Position numbers and translations under genes: made by a program | In this document: in pieces, positions 1-10,491 of the stretch | Layout of the letters: the number at the start of each line of letters is the position of its first letter | Numbering within the stretch: position 1 is the stretch's first letter | The notes under the pieces: model-generated | The model's input: only the letters and a program-made list of their open reading frames with translations | The model's database searches: none | Told to the model about the DNA's origin: nothing | Source of the DNA: Dendrocalamus latiflorus | Taxonomy: Eukaryota; Streptophyta; Magnoliopsida; Poales; Poaceae | Assembly (NCBI GenBank): GCA_017311315.1 | Contig: CM029620.1 | Coordinates: 811,787-875,786, forward strand | Reading direction: 5' to 3' | Length of the DNA stretch: 64,000 bases

Positions 1-116
1 CATCAAACAAAACAAGAATCAATACAGCTTCAATCATATATATGCTGCCGCCATATATCATATATGCATGAATGAGTACGTCGCAATTACACTAGTTCCC
101 TATTTGGGACGTTACA

Positions 117-354
117 ATATAAATCTTGGCCGAAAATAGATCTTTCAAATAAGGCCTATAGGCTATTCAGGCAACTGTTATCAACACAACTCGCACCAGG
201 CGGCTGAAGGGCTTCTCCAATACGACAAGAGCTGCTTCCACAGGAAAGCTTTGAGCTGCTCCCTAAACTTAAGCGGAAACCATGTTGGGAAATGGAGATC
301 GCTCGTACCCGGAGGTGGTATGCTCAAGCGCTTTACCGGCACGTCCATGTCCAT
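117..354 (-). pseudogene. PDR-type ABCG transporter, second membrane domain exon (copy A)
   Basis: The minus strand reads a stretch containing PPPGTSDLHFPTWFP-like residues, then KFREQLKAFLWKQ, LLYWRSPS, RLVRVVLITVACIA and a terminal LFW. This is the highly conserved entry to the second transmembrane domain of full-size pleiotropic drug resistance ABC transporters, which export lipids, hormones or xenobiotics at the plasma membrane. A one-base shift after the RSPS motif breaks the frame. Near-identical copies sit at 21135-21372 and, split by a hAT element, at 1529-1613 plus 4868-5028. On the gene's 3' side (lower coordinates) an LTR remnant (81-116) lies in the intron. The family call rests on remembered consensus, not on a search. 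Confidence 0.7.
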
Positions 355-1032
355 CGTGATTTTCAGTATCTTTTTAAAGTTTTAAAATAAAAATAATTAT
401 TTAGAATTTTCTTTCATTAATTAAAGCTTAATTAGACATTTATGAAAATAAAAAGATTTAATATAAATAAAATAAACTTTAATTAATTCAAAACCTATTT
501 TATTTGAGTTCCTCGTGTTGCAAAGAATTTCTCTATATTTTCGTCATTTTTTCGGAGTTAATTTGCTGTTTATTAGAGCTTAATTTAATTTATCCCAATT
601 TCTAGAATTCTGATATTCCAAAATATCCCAACAGTAGTGGGCCGCCTCTCGGATAAATAGTACTATGTGTACTATTCATCTTCCAGCTCTAGACTCCAGT
701 TCGTTCACAAAACCAACTCCATCTCCCACACCAACATCTTTCTTTCTCGCACTATAAAAGTGCAATCTATCCATGTCAAAATACTCACCTCGATCCCCTC
801 TTCTCAAACTCTAGGGCTTCATCCCCGATTCTGATGCCATCCTGCCAAATCAAGCCTAAGAAGCCAAGCACTGTCAAAGGTCTGCCTCGCCAAATTTTGT
901 CACCACTGGTGAGCTTTAGCCCGTGCCATCACCACTACAAGATTTTCCTCATCGCGTTCTATGAGGTACTCCCCTCACTTTCCCTAGAAACTCACTGCAA
1001 GTTTGTCGCATGGCCATCTAGGACACCTCGCG
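355..1032 (+). mobile_element. Gypsy-type LTR fragment (copy A)
   Basis: AT-rich first part, then a pyrimidine-rich promoter-like part with TATAAAA at 753-759 in plus orientation. It equals 21373-22050, which continues beyond later insertions to 31414 and 40191-40876. It abuts the PDR exon and lacks a recognisable LTR start, so it is truncated on the left. Confidence 0.5.
753..759 (+). promoter_or_regulatory. TATA box of LTR
   Basis: TATAAAA follows a C-rich leader and lies about 80 bases before an 'actctagggcttcatcc' stretch. The duplicate is at 21771-21777. Confidence 0.4.
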
Positions 1033-1099
1033 TGTCAGACCCCAGATTTTACCATCCGGAATCCACTGTGATTTTACTGCACTATTCCTTGGATCAGTA
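1033..1099 (-). mobile_element. First 67 bp of the minus-strand solo LTR, cut by the duplication junction
   Basis: Matches 22051-22117, the edge of the solo LTR. Because the LTR is cut exactly at the tandem junction, the 21-kb duplication happened after that LTR inserted. Confidence 0.7.
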
Positions 1100-1122
1100 A
1101 AAGTGATCAAGAGGAGAGGACC

Positions 1123-1300
1123 CGTGCAAAGGAGTAGGTCCCCAAGGAGAGTACGTCCCTGCAAACCTCTCCCTGTACATGACGGAGCGCTCGGTGGAGA
1201 CGAACGGCATCACGGATTGGCAGTCGTGGATGCCGGTGAACACAGTGGTGCCTGCCATACATGCACCCCAATATGGTGAACAGACCTTGCCGGTCGTTTC
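1123..1300 (-). pseudogene. PDR-type ABCG transporter exon, middle of second membrane domain (copy 2)
   Basis: The minus strand carries NDRQGLFTILGCMYG, then after a one-base shift TTVFTGIHDCQSVMPF, STERSVMYRERFAGTYSPW and, after a second shift, TYSFAR. This is the conserved region in PDR transporters where an ERxVFYRERxAGMYS-like motif precedes a membrane helix. The exon appears to start after an AG at about 1301 and to end near a GT at 1122. The two frameshifts make it a pseudogene. A second copy is at 20837-21014 with one amino-acid difference (M to V in the ERSVxYRER motif). Confidence 0.75.
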
Positions 1301-1383
1301 TACCATCAAACAAAACAAGAATCAATACAGCTTCAATCATATATATGCTGCCGCCATGTATCATATATGCATGAATGAGTACG

Positions 1384-1528
1384 TTAATAAGAAAGTATAA
1401 CTAAGAGAAACAAGAAACCAACTCGATGAAATTTGAATAACGCCAAAACTTTTGAGAAACACGGGAAAAACAAGCAAAAGATTTTATAATTTTCGCAATT
1501 ACACTAGTTCCCTATTTGGGATGTTACA
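1384..1528 (-). mobile_element. LTR start remnant in PDR intron
   Basis: On the minus strand this begins TGTAACATCCC, the usual start of grass gypsy LTRs, followed by AT-rich sequence that stops abruptly at a GTACG stretch. Copies A and B (81-116, 21099-21134) lack the internal 110 bases, so they share a deletion that copy 2 does not have. Confidence 0.55.
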
Positions 1529-1613
1529 ATATAAATCTTGGCCCAAAATAGATCTTTCAAATAAGGCCTATAGGCTATGCAGGCGACTGTTATCAACACA
1601 ACTCGCACCAGGC
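1529..1613 (-). pseudogene. PDR exon, 3' part, separated by hAT insertion
   Basis: This is the downstream part of the second-membrane-domain exon of copy 2 (RLVRVVLITVACIA followed by LFW). It was continuous with 4868-5028 before the hAT element inserted at CACCAGGC. Copies A and B show the uninterrupted site. Confidence 0.65.
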
Positions 1614-1627
1614 CAGACTTGTTCACT

Positions 1628-1815
1628 AGGCCGTGCCGGGCCGGCACGGCATGGGCCCATTTCGGCACGGCCCGTTAAGGCCCGTGTAATAAATGGGCCG
1701 TGCCGTGCCGGCCCGCGGGCCACGGTGCGAGCCCAGGCACGGCCCGATGCCGTGCCGTGCCGGCCCGGGCACGGTTAAGGCTAAACTGGCCGTGCCGGCC
1801 CGGCTAGCCCATTTA
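1628..1815. repeat. hAT left subterminal GC-rich repeats
   Basis: Many overlapping copies of GGCCGTGCCGGCCCG-like units and their reverse complements in about 190 bp, followed by an A-rich tract. In hAT elements such subterminal repeats usually bind the transposase. Confidence 0.8.
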
Positions 1816-1975
1816 GTCGGAAAAAAGAAAAAAATAAGAAAAATTGTAGAAAATTAAGAAAAGTTGTAAAAAATTGTAGAAAATTCAGAAAAAATCAGAA
1901 AAATATAAAAAATTGTAGGCATTGTTAATCTTAAAAATAAATATTTGCAATGACATAATGAGCTTTATTAACTTA

Positions 1976-4273
1976 TTAAATTACATGGGATGGCTGCCTC
2001 ATTAAAAACTTTACCAAGTAAAAACTCAATTTGAGAAAACCTTGGTAAAAAAAAGAGTACAGCCAATAAAGCTCATTAGTGACTACATGTGAATAAAAAT
2101 ATTGAAAATCCCATTCATTGCTATCTAAATACAAATTCTGAAAAGATTCTTCTAAATCTTTATTATCTGAAGTATGTTGGAGTCTTGATTCAGCTTGTTC
2201 CCAGTCTTTGACGGTCAGAAGTACTTCGACCATCTCATTGGAGAGACTTGTTCGTCGCTCCTCGATTATTCTTCCGGAAAGACTGGATGCTGACTCCGAG
2301 GAGACTGTAGAGACAGGAACAGTCAACACATCCCGCGCTAATGTGGATAGCTCTGGATATGATACCTTCTGGGTTTGCCACCATGAGAGGATGTTCAACT
2401 CCTGCTCGACGCTGACACTATCACTGTTGAGATAGCTTGATAGGTCTCCAGTGCTTTGTCGCCTTCCTCCTCCTAACTGATGTGTACCTGCACCTGCACG
2501 AGAAATAGACGAAGAACCAAAAATCTTGCCCCATTGCATAGCCCCCCTAGAGGTGCTAGGGACTACCGGGGGTCTTTCCAAACGCACAGAACAAAACTTA
2601 TTTTTATATTTACCATATACCTCAAATAATTTATACTTAACTAATGTAAAGTATGAACAATAGTCTAAACCGGTAGCCTCGGTTAAAACTTGTAAAACAT
2701 TTATAAATCCTTGGAGTTTGGCCCTAGGATCCAAAATAAAAGCAAATGCATATAAAATAGGAATTTCTCTCCAATATTTTAAAAACTTAGTTTTCATAGC
2801 AACTACAGCTTCCCGTAGTATAGGATCATTTTCAAAAGCCTTTAGGTGAGTGGCAATTTCAGCAATATTATGAACAATTATAGGAGATGTATGGTAGTAT
2901 ACTCCAGAAAGTCAAAGTGTAGCTTTATGAAAAATTTCTAAAAAGGAAAAAAATATTTTTTCACCAACAACCCAATCGTCTTCAGTAAGTTTAGGGTCTC
3001 TAACTTGGGTTCTACTGGAGGAGCTACGAGATTGATGACTTTGGGTGTGAAGGAAAACAGATAAGGTGCTCTTATATGGCAATATATGTTTAAGCATAAG
3101 GTAAATAGAGTTCCATCTAACAGGCATGCCTAAACCAAATTTTCTAGGACGAACATTCATTGCTACGCAAAAACTTTTATATGCGGCTATTCGTTGGTTA
3201 GAACAGTGAATAAATGAAATTGCATCCCTAAAAGAATCAATACAAGCATTTAATCTTTTTAAACCGGATTTAACAATAAGATTAATAATATGACAAGAAC
3301 AACGTTGATGCAATAAGAAAGAGTGTGCATAAGTATTAAACAAAGGAGTAAGAATTTCCATAGCTTTAGTGTTTGCAGCTGCATTATCTAAAGTTATAGA
3401 AAAAATCTTATCCGTCAGGCCAAAATCTTCTACAACTTTAATAATACTTTCTGCAATATTTTCAGCACTATGTGAAACATTAATTAATTTAAATCCTATA
3501 ATTCTTTTTTCCATTATCCAGTCGTCATTAACATAATGAGCAACAACACTAATATAATCCTCTATAGCCCTTCCACTCCATATGTCAGAAGTCAAAGCAA
3601 TAGAGAATGTACAGGTATGAAACATTTCTTTCAATTTATCACGACAATTGTTATAATCTTTAATTAAATCTCTAGTTGTTGTTTGCCTAGATACAGTACT
3701 AAATCGAGGGTTATGAGCAGTCCTAATATATTTTTGAAAAGCATCAGACTCACTAAAATTTAAAGGTAAATCTTGAGAAGCAATTAATCTACAAAGAGAT
3801 TCCCGAGCTACCTCTGGGTTGTACTCCCACGTACGTACCAAGCCGTCGGGGTTATATTGCAGCTGTGTCTGGCGCATTTGTATTCCTTGCCTTTGTTTGC
3901 AGCTTGCAGCATGTCGTTGTAGATGACCCGTCCCACCTGAAGATTTTGCAGTCAATTCATTATCACAAATTTTACAAACAACATACCTCACTTCAGTTCC
4001 ATCATTGTCGGTCTTGAACTTCTTGTCGAAATCATTCCAAATTGTTGTTGTACTAGCTCTTGTTCTTTTTGCAGCCGTGCTTTGGGTCGTGGATGCACTT
4101 GTTGAGCCAGCAGAAGATGGATCGATTGGACCCTGTGCCACCAGGGCCGTCGTTTCTTCGGCATCTCCAGTTTGTACATGTGGACCTTCCGCGGATGGAT
4201 TTGCTTGTTGAAACGATTGCATATCCTCCGCTGAGAGGCCGAATTCGGAGAGTTGAAAATCGTTGTTCTCCAT
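1976..4273 (-). pseudogene. hAT transposase with one in-frame stop
   Basis: The gene catalyses cut-and-paste movement of the hAT element. The start used is the ATG at 4273 (MENNDFQLSE). A BED-type zinc finger lies at about residues 77-125 with C100, C103, H117 and C125. The central part contains the RNase H-like core with LTSDIWSG and FSITLDNAAANT, and later CSCHIINLIVKSGL. The C-terminal dimerisation region (ELNILSWWQ, VPVSTVSSES, RRTSLS) lies at 2210-2410. The reading frame is the same from 4273 to 1976, about 765 codons, but a TGA at 2912-2914 divides it into 453 and about 311 codons. No other break is visible, so the element is recently inactivated, or the stop is read through. A GC-rich leader and subterminal repeats lie upstream. 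Confidence 0.88.
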
Positions 4274-4647
4274 TAAATCAACTGCAAATTGAAATAGTAA
4301 AGAACGATTAACTCACTATTAAACCAACAAATAATAGCGAAAAATTAAACCAAGAAATAATACCAAAAAATTAAAATAAGACAGCATTATTACCTCCTTT
4401 GCAGCTCTCACAAAAAAATTTGAAGATTTTTGAATTTTTGAAATTTTGCCCGAATTTTGACCAAATTTGCGCACTTTCAGATTTTTCATAGCTAAACCGA
4501 GAGAGAAGAGTGAGGTTTGAGGTGTGGAAAATGGAGGCCGGATGCCCTATTTATAGAAAATATTTCAGATTTTTTTCCGAATTCTTTGCTATTTTTTTCC
4601 GAATTTTTTACCCCCCAACGGTCAAAAAACGACTATTTTCGAATTTA

Positions 4648-4860
4648 CATGGCCGGGCGTACCGTGCTGGGCCGGCACGGCTTGATTTCTTAACGGGCTG
4701 TGCCGTGCTGGCCCGCCGGGCCGCGCCCTTGGCCCAGGCACGGCCCGGTCCGCTGTGCCGTGCCGGCCCGGCCCGTTTAGCCTCTGTGCCGTGCCGTTCG
4801 TTGGCCGGGTCTACAGTGCCAGGCCACAGTGCGGCCCATCACGGCCCGGCCCATTTGGAC
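4648..4860. repeat. hAT right subterminal GC-rich repeats
   Basis: The same GGCCGTGCCGG-type units as the left end, in mirrored arrangement, ending at the right terminal inverted repeat. Confidence 0.8.
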
Positions 4861-4867
4861 AGCTCTA

Positions 4868-5028
4868 CACCAGGCGGTTGAAGGGCTTCTCCAATACAAC
4901 AAGAGCTGCTTCCACAGGAATGCTTTGAGCTGCTCCCTAAACTTAAGCGGAAACCATGTTGGGAAATGGAGATCGCTCGTACCCGGAGGTGGTATGCTCA
5001 AGCGCTTTACCAGCACGTTCGTGTCCAT
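4868..5028 (-). pseudogene. PDR-type ABCG transporter, second membrane domain exon, 5' part (copy 2)
   Basis: The minus strand reads VKRLSIPPPGTSDLHFPTWF then KFREQLKAFLWKQLLLYWRS, after which the hAT element interrupts the exon. The rest is at 1529-1613. It is diverged from copies A and B at several positions (for example 'caacaagag' against 'cgacaagag'), so the duplication that created copy 2 is older than the 21-kb one. Confidence 0.7.
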
Positions 5029-5245
5029 CGTGATTTTCAGTATCTTTTTAAAGTTTTTAAAATAAAAATAATTATTTAGAGTTTTCTTTCATTAATTAAA
5101 GCTTAATTAGAAATTTATGAAAATAAAAATATTTAATATAAATAAAATAAACTTTAATTAATTCAAAACCTATTTTGTTTGAGTTCCTCGTGTTGCAAAG
5201 AATTTCTCTATATTTCCATGATTTTTTCGGAGTTAATTTTTTGTT
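5029..5245 (+). mobile_element. Gypsy-type LTR fragment (copy 2), truncated at copia edge
   Basis: Matches 21373-21588, then stops inside a GTTTAT stretch shared with the copia remnant. The remainder of the LTR is missing, together with most of the copia 3' LTR. Confidence 0.55.
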
Positions 5246-5265
5246 TATATTACAACATTCTCTCC

Positions 5266-7002
5266 CTAATCTTGTTTTTCGACTTCAACCATGCCGATTT
5301 TCTTCCTCATCTCTGAAAACTTTATTCGCCCCAGCGGCTTTGTCAGAATGTCTGCTTTCTGTTCTTCTGTTCTGACGTACTCGATCGCTATCCTTCCTTC
5401 TTCAATGCAATCTTTGATGAAGTGATATATGGTATCTATGTGCTTGCTTCTATCATGTAGAACTGGATTTTTGCTCAGCGATATAGCCGATTTAGTGTCT
5501 ACCCTGAGCACCACCTTCTGAACTGCATCGTTCGACAATTCACTTAGCAACCGAGCGAGCCAGACTCCCTGGCACGACGCAGCGCTCGCTGCTATGTACT
5601 CCGCTTCACACGACGATAATGCCACTACTCTTTGCTTCTGAGATTGCCAACTAACCGGGCTTTCTCCCAGCGTGAACATCACGCCTGTTGTGCTTTTCTG
5701 GTCGTCAACATCTCCCGCCATGTCACTGTCACTGTAGCCCATTAGCTGCAAAACCTTCCCACTGTTTTTCCTGTACAGAATCCCGAGGTTTAGAGTACCT
5801 CTTATATACCTCATTATATGTTTGACGGCATTCAAATGTTCTTGAGTCAGCTTCTCCATGAAGCAGCTCACATATCCGACCACGAACGAGATGTCTGGTC
5901 GGGTGTGTATCGAATACCGCAGACTCTCGACAATGCTCCTATACTGCGTGGCGTCAACTGGCGATCCTGGGCCAGTTTTGCTTAACTTCAGATGATTCTC
6001 CATTGGGACTTGACATGGATTCCACTCTCTCATACCACACTTCTCCAAACATTTTCGAGCGTACGCCGACTGACAAAGTGTTATGCCGTTGTCAGTTTGT
6101 TTTACCTCAATGCCAAGGTAATAACTTAGAAGTCCCAAGTCAGTCATCTTGAATAGCTTCTTCATCTCATCTTTAAACATCATAATCTCCTTTGGATTCG
6201 ATCCAGTGATGATCAAATCATCCACGTAAACTCCCACGATCACCCTAGTCATCTCATCACTTCTCGTGTACACGGCGTGTTCGGAGTTGCTCCTCCTGAA
6301 GCCGAGCGTTGCCAGGCTTTTGTCGAGTTTGAGGTTCCAAGCTCGAGGAGCTTGTTTGAGCCCGTAGAGTGCTTTGTTTACCTTCAAGACATTCTCGGCT
6401 TGTCTTTTGGATTGAAATCCCGGTGGTCGAGAAACATATACCTCCACCTCAATGTCTCTGTTCAGAAAAGTCATTTTCACGTCCATGTGGTGAATCTCCC
6501 ATCCACCGTTTGCTGCCAAAGCGAGGAGTACACGAATTGTCTCCATGCGAGCCACTGGTGCAAAGACTTCCTCATAGTCCACACCATGTTTTTGAACATA
6601 TCCTTTAGCCACAAGTCGTTCTTTGTGCTTTATGACTTCTCCCTGAGAGTTTTTCTTCAGTTTGTATACCCACTTCAGACCGATGGCTCGGTGTCCCTTC
6701 GGTAGATCGGTGAGTTCCCACGTACTGTTGTCTTCAATCGACTTCAATTCTTCCTGCACAGCCACTCTCCAGTGTTCATCTCCTTTTGCTTCTTCATAAT
6801 TCTCAGGTTCCTCAGCTGTGGTGTAAAGCAATAATTCTTCAGTCTGCATCGGCTCTGTTTGTGCATATATTTCGCTAATGCTCCTCATCTTCGGTACTCG
6901 ACCATTTGAATCTTCTTCGTCAGAGTCCTTTGTTTCAGGTGAAGGTTCATGTGCTTTGACACCTGATGTATTCGTGCTCTTGGGTGTGGTCAGAGCTCCA
7001 TG
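5266..7002 (-). pseudogene. Copia reverse transcriptase and RNase H
   Basis: A long open stretch from 6888 to 5266 carries the copia reverse transcriptase: WVYKLKK, ERLVAKGYVQ, EVFAPVARMETIR, the HHMDVKMTFLN catalytic block, LYGLKQAPRAW and the YVDD box at residues 221-224. RNase H follows with YSDSDMAGD, CEAEYIAAS, KHIDTIYHFIKD and a C-terminal DILTKPLGR. It copies element RNA into DNA and degrades the RNA template. The frame is shared with the integrase upstream, broken only by a TGA at 7003-7005. The reading frame ends 8 bases before the purine tract. Lineage is possibly Tork/TAR-like by the look of the motifs, which I cannot verify. Confidence 0.9.
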
Positions 7003-8390
7003 TCACCAACCCTTGTTGTCGGCATCGGCGACATTGAACGTCACCCAGTTCTGCACATCCTTCTCCATGCCTTGATATTCTTCCCACTCCCAGTACTTGT
7101 CTTCTTGAAAGACAACGTCTCTACTCACATGTAGCATGCTTTCGACTAGATCATAGCACCTGTATGCCTTCGTGCCTAGCTCGGAGCCGAGGTAGATCAT
7201 CCTTCTACTCTTGTCGTCCAACTTGTTCAGGTAAGTCGATGGCTTCACATGTGCCAAGCAGGCGAACACTTTCAGATGCATGACATTCGGTTTTGTCCCC
7301 GACCATAGTTCGTAGGGAGTGACTCCATCCAATGAACGTGTGGTGACTCGGTTGAGCAGGTAGACTGCGTGCCTCACTGCTTCTGCCCAAAACCTCCCGG
7401 GCATAAATCAACTTTTCAGGAGACTTCATGATGTGGCCATCACAGTTCGGTTTCTTCTCTCTACGACTCCGTTTGGTTGAGGCGAGTACGGAGCTGTGAA
7501 GTATCTTGCAATGCCCTTCTCTTCACAGATCAAGTCGAACTCTTTTGAGAGGAATTCTCCCCCTCGATCTAACCACACAGCCTTCACCTTGTGATCAACT
7601 TCGTTTTCGGCAAGGGCAATGAATTTTTGGAAGCTAATCTTTGCCTCATCTTTGCTCTTCTACATGTATACCCACATGGCTCTTGAGTAATCATCAATGA
7701 TCAACATGAAGTATTGATTGCCGGCATCAGTTCTGGGAGTGATCGGTCCACACAGATCGATGTGTACAAGCTCAAGTGGTTGAGAGGCTTTGAATTGTGT
7801 TTGAGATGGAAAGCTGCTCTGAGTTTGTTTCGCCACTAGACAGCCTTCGCAAACCTGCTCCGGGTGGTCAATCTTCAGTAGTCCGACCACCATCTCCTTC
7901 TTTGCCATCGCGTTGAGACTTTGGAAGTTCAGATGTCCAAATCTTGCATGCCACAACCAGGCTGAATCGTCTGTTTTAGTCTTTAGGCACTTCGGCTTGC
8001 ACGCTTCAATTTGTATTTTGTACAGATGATTCACTGTCTTTTGTACTTTCATCAGTAACCATTCGTTGTGGTCGAACACCTTCAGGTGGTTGTCTCTGAG
8101 CTCGATCCGACAACCTTCTTCGGTCAGTTGTCCAAGACTTATGATATTGCTCTGTAAACTCGGTATGTAGTACACATCCGACAACTATCTCTGGCTTCCA
8201 TCCTTGCACTGCATAAGAATGGAGCATCTCCCTTTGATCTGAACCGTCGAGCCATCTCCGAACTGCACTTTACCGAGCACATTCTCGTTCAACTCGTGAA
8301 ACATGGAGTGTATGCTTGTCATCTAGTTGCTTGCTCCGTTGTCGAGGTACCAGTCTATAGACTGCCCATGTGTCTGCTCTCCCTTCTCCA
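7003..8390 (-). pseudogene. Copia protease and integrase
   Basis: The protease part (about 8390-8190) contains LDNGASN with a stop directly after, and QFGDGSTVQIKGR. The integrase zinc-binding part (about 7960-7830) reads LWHARFGHLNFQSL and CEGCLVAKQ, an HHCC finger. The catalytic core follows with HIDLCGPI, DDYSRAMWVY, LDRGGEFLSKEF and PYSPQPNGVVERRN, giving the D, D and E of the DDE triad. Several in-frame stops are present: TAG at 8185-8187 after KDGSQR, TAG at 7657-7659, TGA near 7427 and TGA near 7406. All leave the frame intact, so the gene decayed by substitution rather than indels. It would have cleaved the polyprotein and joined the cDNA to host DNA. Confidence 0.82.
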
Positions 8391-9274
8391 TCAGACTTGG
8401 AAATACTCTCCCTTCGTTGAGTAGTACCATTGTCGGTTCGTCTACATTGCAGAGCAACAAGAGCAGCATCGGTTCCTCCACCTTCTTCTTACTTCTGCAA
8501 TTTGCTGCATAGTGTCCATATTTCTTGCAGTTATGGCACTAGTGGCTTCGACATTAGGCAGCGTAATGGCCGAACTTCTCGCACTCGTAGCACTGGACGT
8601 TTGATTTGTTGGGCTGGAAGTCGCCACCTCCACGACCAGATCTATCTCCTCGACCACCTCTTCCTCCTCTTCCGGACTGGAACCCACGACCTCTCGGGGT
8701 ATAGCTGCTCGTGTGCTTTGAGCGCCCCGGTTACCTCCTCAATCTTCATCTTCGAGAGGTCTTGAGAGTACATGAGTGTGGTCACGACTGGAAGGAACTT
8801 CTCTGGCAGAACTCTCAAATACTTCTTCACCGCCACCTCGTCTTTTAGATCATCGCCGAGAGATTTGATCTCGTTTACGACCTCGTTAAACCTCCAAGAG
8901 AACTCCTCTACAGTTCGATTCTTCCCCATATTCATTGCTTCAAACTCGCTCCTCAATGTTTGAAGTCAAACTTCCTTTACTCGATCGACTCCTTCATGCA
9001 TTGTTTGCAAAGTCGTCTAGACCTCTCGTGCGGTCTCCTTGCCGACCAGTTGCCTTGTCATTGAGTTTGGCATGGCTTGGTAGATTACCGCCATCGCCAT
9101 CTTGCCTAGACGGCCATCAAAGACCTTGTCTTTCTCCTTTGGTTCAACTACGCCCCAGACACCCTAAGCGATCATGTTGACCTTCATCGTCATCACCCAG
9201 ACCGGATAATTATCCGATCTGAGGAGTGGGTACTGCAGCATCACGCTCTCCTTAGCCTTTGAAGCCTCTCCCAT
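8391..9274 (-). pseudogene. Copia gag with two zinc knuckles
   Basis: The start is the ATG at 9274, directly after the primer-binding site. The capsid-like part reads LLRSDNYPVW, MAMAVIYQAMP, AREVWTTLQ, LRSEFEAMNM and EFSWRFNEVVNEI, typical of the UBN2/copia gag family that packages element RNA. Two CX2CX4HX4C zinc knuckles lie at about 8595-8500 (CYECEKFGHY and CHNCKKYGHYAANC). In-frame stops include TAG after MIA (probably from CAG), TGA after VKEV (probably from CGA) and TAA in the first knuckle. A frameshift separates capsid and knuckles near 8690. Confidence 0.8.
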
Positions 9275-9287
9275 GGCTATGATACCA
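9275..9287 (-). promoter_or_regulatory. Copia primer-binding site
   Basis: The minus strand reads TGGTATCATAGCC two bases after the LTR end. It differs by one base from the initiator-Met tRNA complement TGGTATCAGAGCC used by many copia elements. Confidence 0.85.
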
Positions 9288-9289
9288 GC

Positions 9290-10019
9290 TGTTGGAATTC
9301 TTATGACCACTCCAGGATCTTTACGACTAGTTAGGATCATTTACGACCACTTCCGGGTGCTTACAACTGGTTCCGACTGCCCGTGTTTCCATACGACTAC
9401 TCTGGTAGCCGTTTGACCGCTTCTTCCTGCCACTGCGCTGGAATTACCATGATCGCAACCTTCTACGATCACACAGTGATGCTGGCGATCACTGTTCACC
9501 GTGGTCGAACACCCACTTCGACCATGTTCACTTCCTACGTGGTCGGAGTCCCTTTCGACCACGTTCAGATCTTCCCGGCGTAGTTGCAGGTCCTTACGAC
9601 CACTTACACCATGGTCGTAACGTTCACAGCGTGGTCGAACGCGTTAAGCCGTGGTCGATAACCCTTACGACCACGACCTGCGCTCCTTTAACGTGGTCGT
9701 AAGCCTCTACAACCATGTTCAAATCTGTTTGCCATGGTCGTAGCACCTGTCGATCACCTTCGACTTTGCATTGCCGAGGTCGCACGTCCTCGTGACCTCG
9801 CTTCCTTCAGATTTTGCCGTGGTCAAATGCCTTTCGACCACGTCTACCGTTACCTTGCCGTGGTCGTAAGTCCTTACGACCACGTTTGCCGTGGTCGTAA
9901 GTCGACTTCGACCACGTCTGCGAGATTGCTCAACGCTCAGGGATTGCTTTTCTCTTCTCTAGTACTCGCAATTGCTTGGTCCATCTTGGTTACAAGTTTA
10001 CATCCCCTTTTATACTCAG
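9290..10019 (-). mobile_element. Copia 5' LTR, U5-side part
   Basis: Begins (plus strand) TGTTGGAATT next to the primer-binding site. From 9300 to about 9945 it is built of irregularly spaced TACGACCAC and GTGGTCGTA motifs in both orientations, which form many short palindromes. It is cut at 10019 by the gypsy element and resumes at 20155. Confidence 0.8.
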
Positions 10020-10264
10020 TGTCGTAGGGGTGGCCCCCACCTAAACCCAGTAGGCCTGGTAGGAGATTATAAGGCCCAGAATAGGCCGTGTGTAATGACA
10101 TAACTGCCCCCAGAGGGGATAACCAGATGTAAGGGTATATCTGTAAAAGCACTCCTCATGTGTATATATATATGAGTAAGCCATGGGGAGGACCCAGGCC
10201 ATCACACTTATCTTCATCACTCTCCACTACCATCTCTCTCTCTGTTTGGTCTGTAGCCACAACA
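10020..10264 (+). mobile_element. Gypsy 5' LTR
   Basis: A 245-bp LTR from TGTCGTAGGGG to CCACAACA with TATATATATGAG at about 10163-10174. The partner is at 19906-20154. Confidence 0.88.
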
Positions 10265-10265
10265 G

Positions 10266-10281
10266 TTGGCGCCGTCCGTGG
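10266..10281 (+). promoter_or_regulatory. Gypsy primer-binding site
   Basis: TTGGCGCCGTCCGTGG directly follows the LTR, the form seen in many grass gypsy elements of this kind. The last six bases, CCGTGG, resemble CCGCGG in gag and mark the junction of the inverted segment. Confidence 0.7.
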
Positions 10282-10491
10282 CTTCGATCGCGGTTTCGTA
10301 CGCGCGCACGAACTCACGGGGGTCCGTGTCGCCTTTGTACGAGTCGATGGCGCTCGGAAACTTGAAGTCTTCGGGCCATGCCGCCTGCTGCAGCCCCGCC
10401 GAAAGCGGGGACTCCGGATCCACGCGCCGCAGCGGCGCGCGGCTGGATGCGGGGGCTTCGCGACTGTCCGCCCTTTCGGCGTGGGCTCGGA
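10279..10491. repeat. Inverted gag arm, left
   Basis: Reverse complement of 11085-11290 with scattered substitutions. Both arms encode the gag stretch VDPESPLSxGLQQAAWPEDF. The two arms flank the inverted gag N-terminus. Confidence 0.85.

Larger units (their letters stand above)
1..1099. repeat. Right end of an upstream copy of a 21-kb tandem unit
   Basis: Aligns without indels to 21019-22117, with three substitutions seen by eye (near 454, 844 and 1089). At 1096-1099 the shared tetranucleotide AGTA joins this copy to the start of the next unit, whose first bases (1096-1105) also match 20811-20820. The simplest reading is a tandem duplication of about 21,018 bp (1100-22117) whose first copy lies mostly left of the window. 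An assembly duplication of two haplotypes would look the same. Confidence 0.75.
1614..4867 (-). mobile_element. hAT DNA transposon
   Basis: An element of 3,254 bp with imperfect terminal inverted repeats: left end CAGACTTGTTCA, right end (read inward) TAGAGCTGTCCA. It is flanked by a perfect 8-bp target duplication CACCAGGC at 1606-1613 and 4868-4875, the length typical of hAT. The empty site is preserved in the duplicates near 190-205 and 21208-21223. Very GC-rich subterminal repeats at both ends enclose an AT-rich body with one transposase gene on the minus strand. Confidence 0.93.

Noticed and set aside
834..1100. Small protein starting MPSCQIKPKK (also at 21852)
   Set aside because: It lies inside an LTR behind its TATA box and runs across the border into the solo LTR, so it cannot be a conserved gene.
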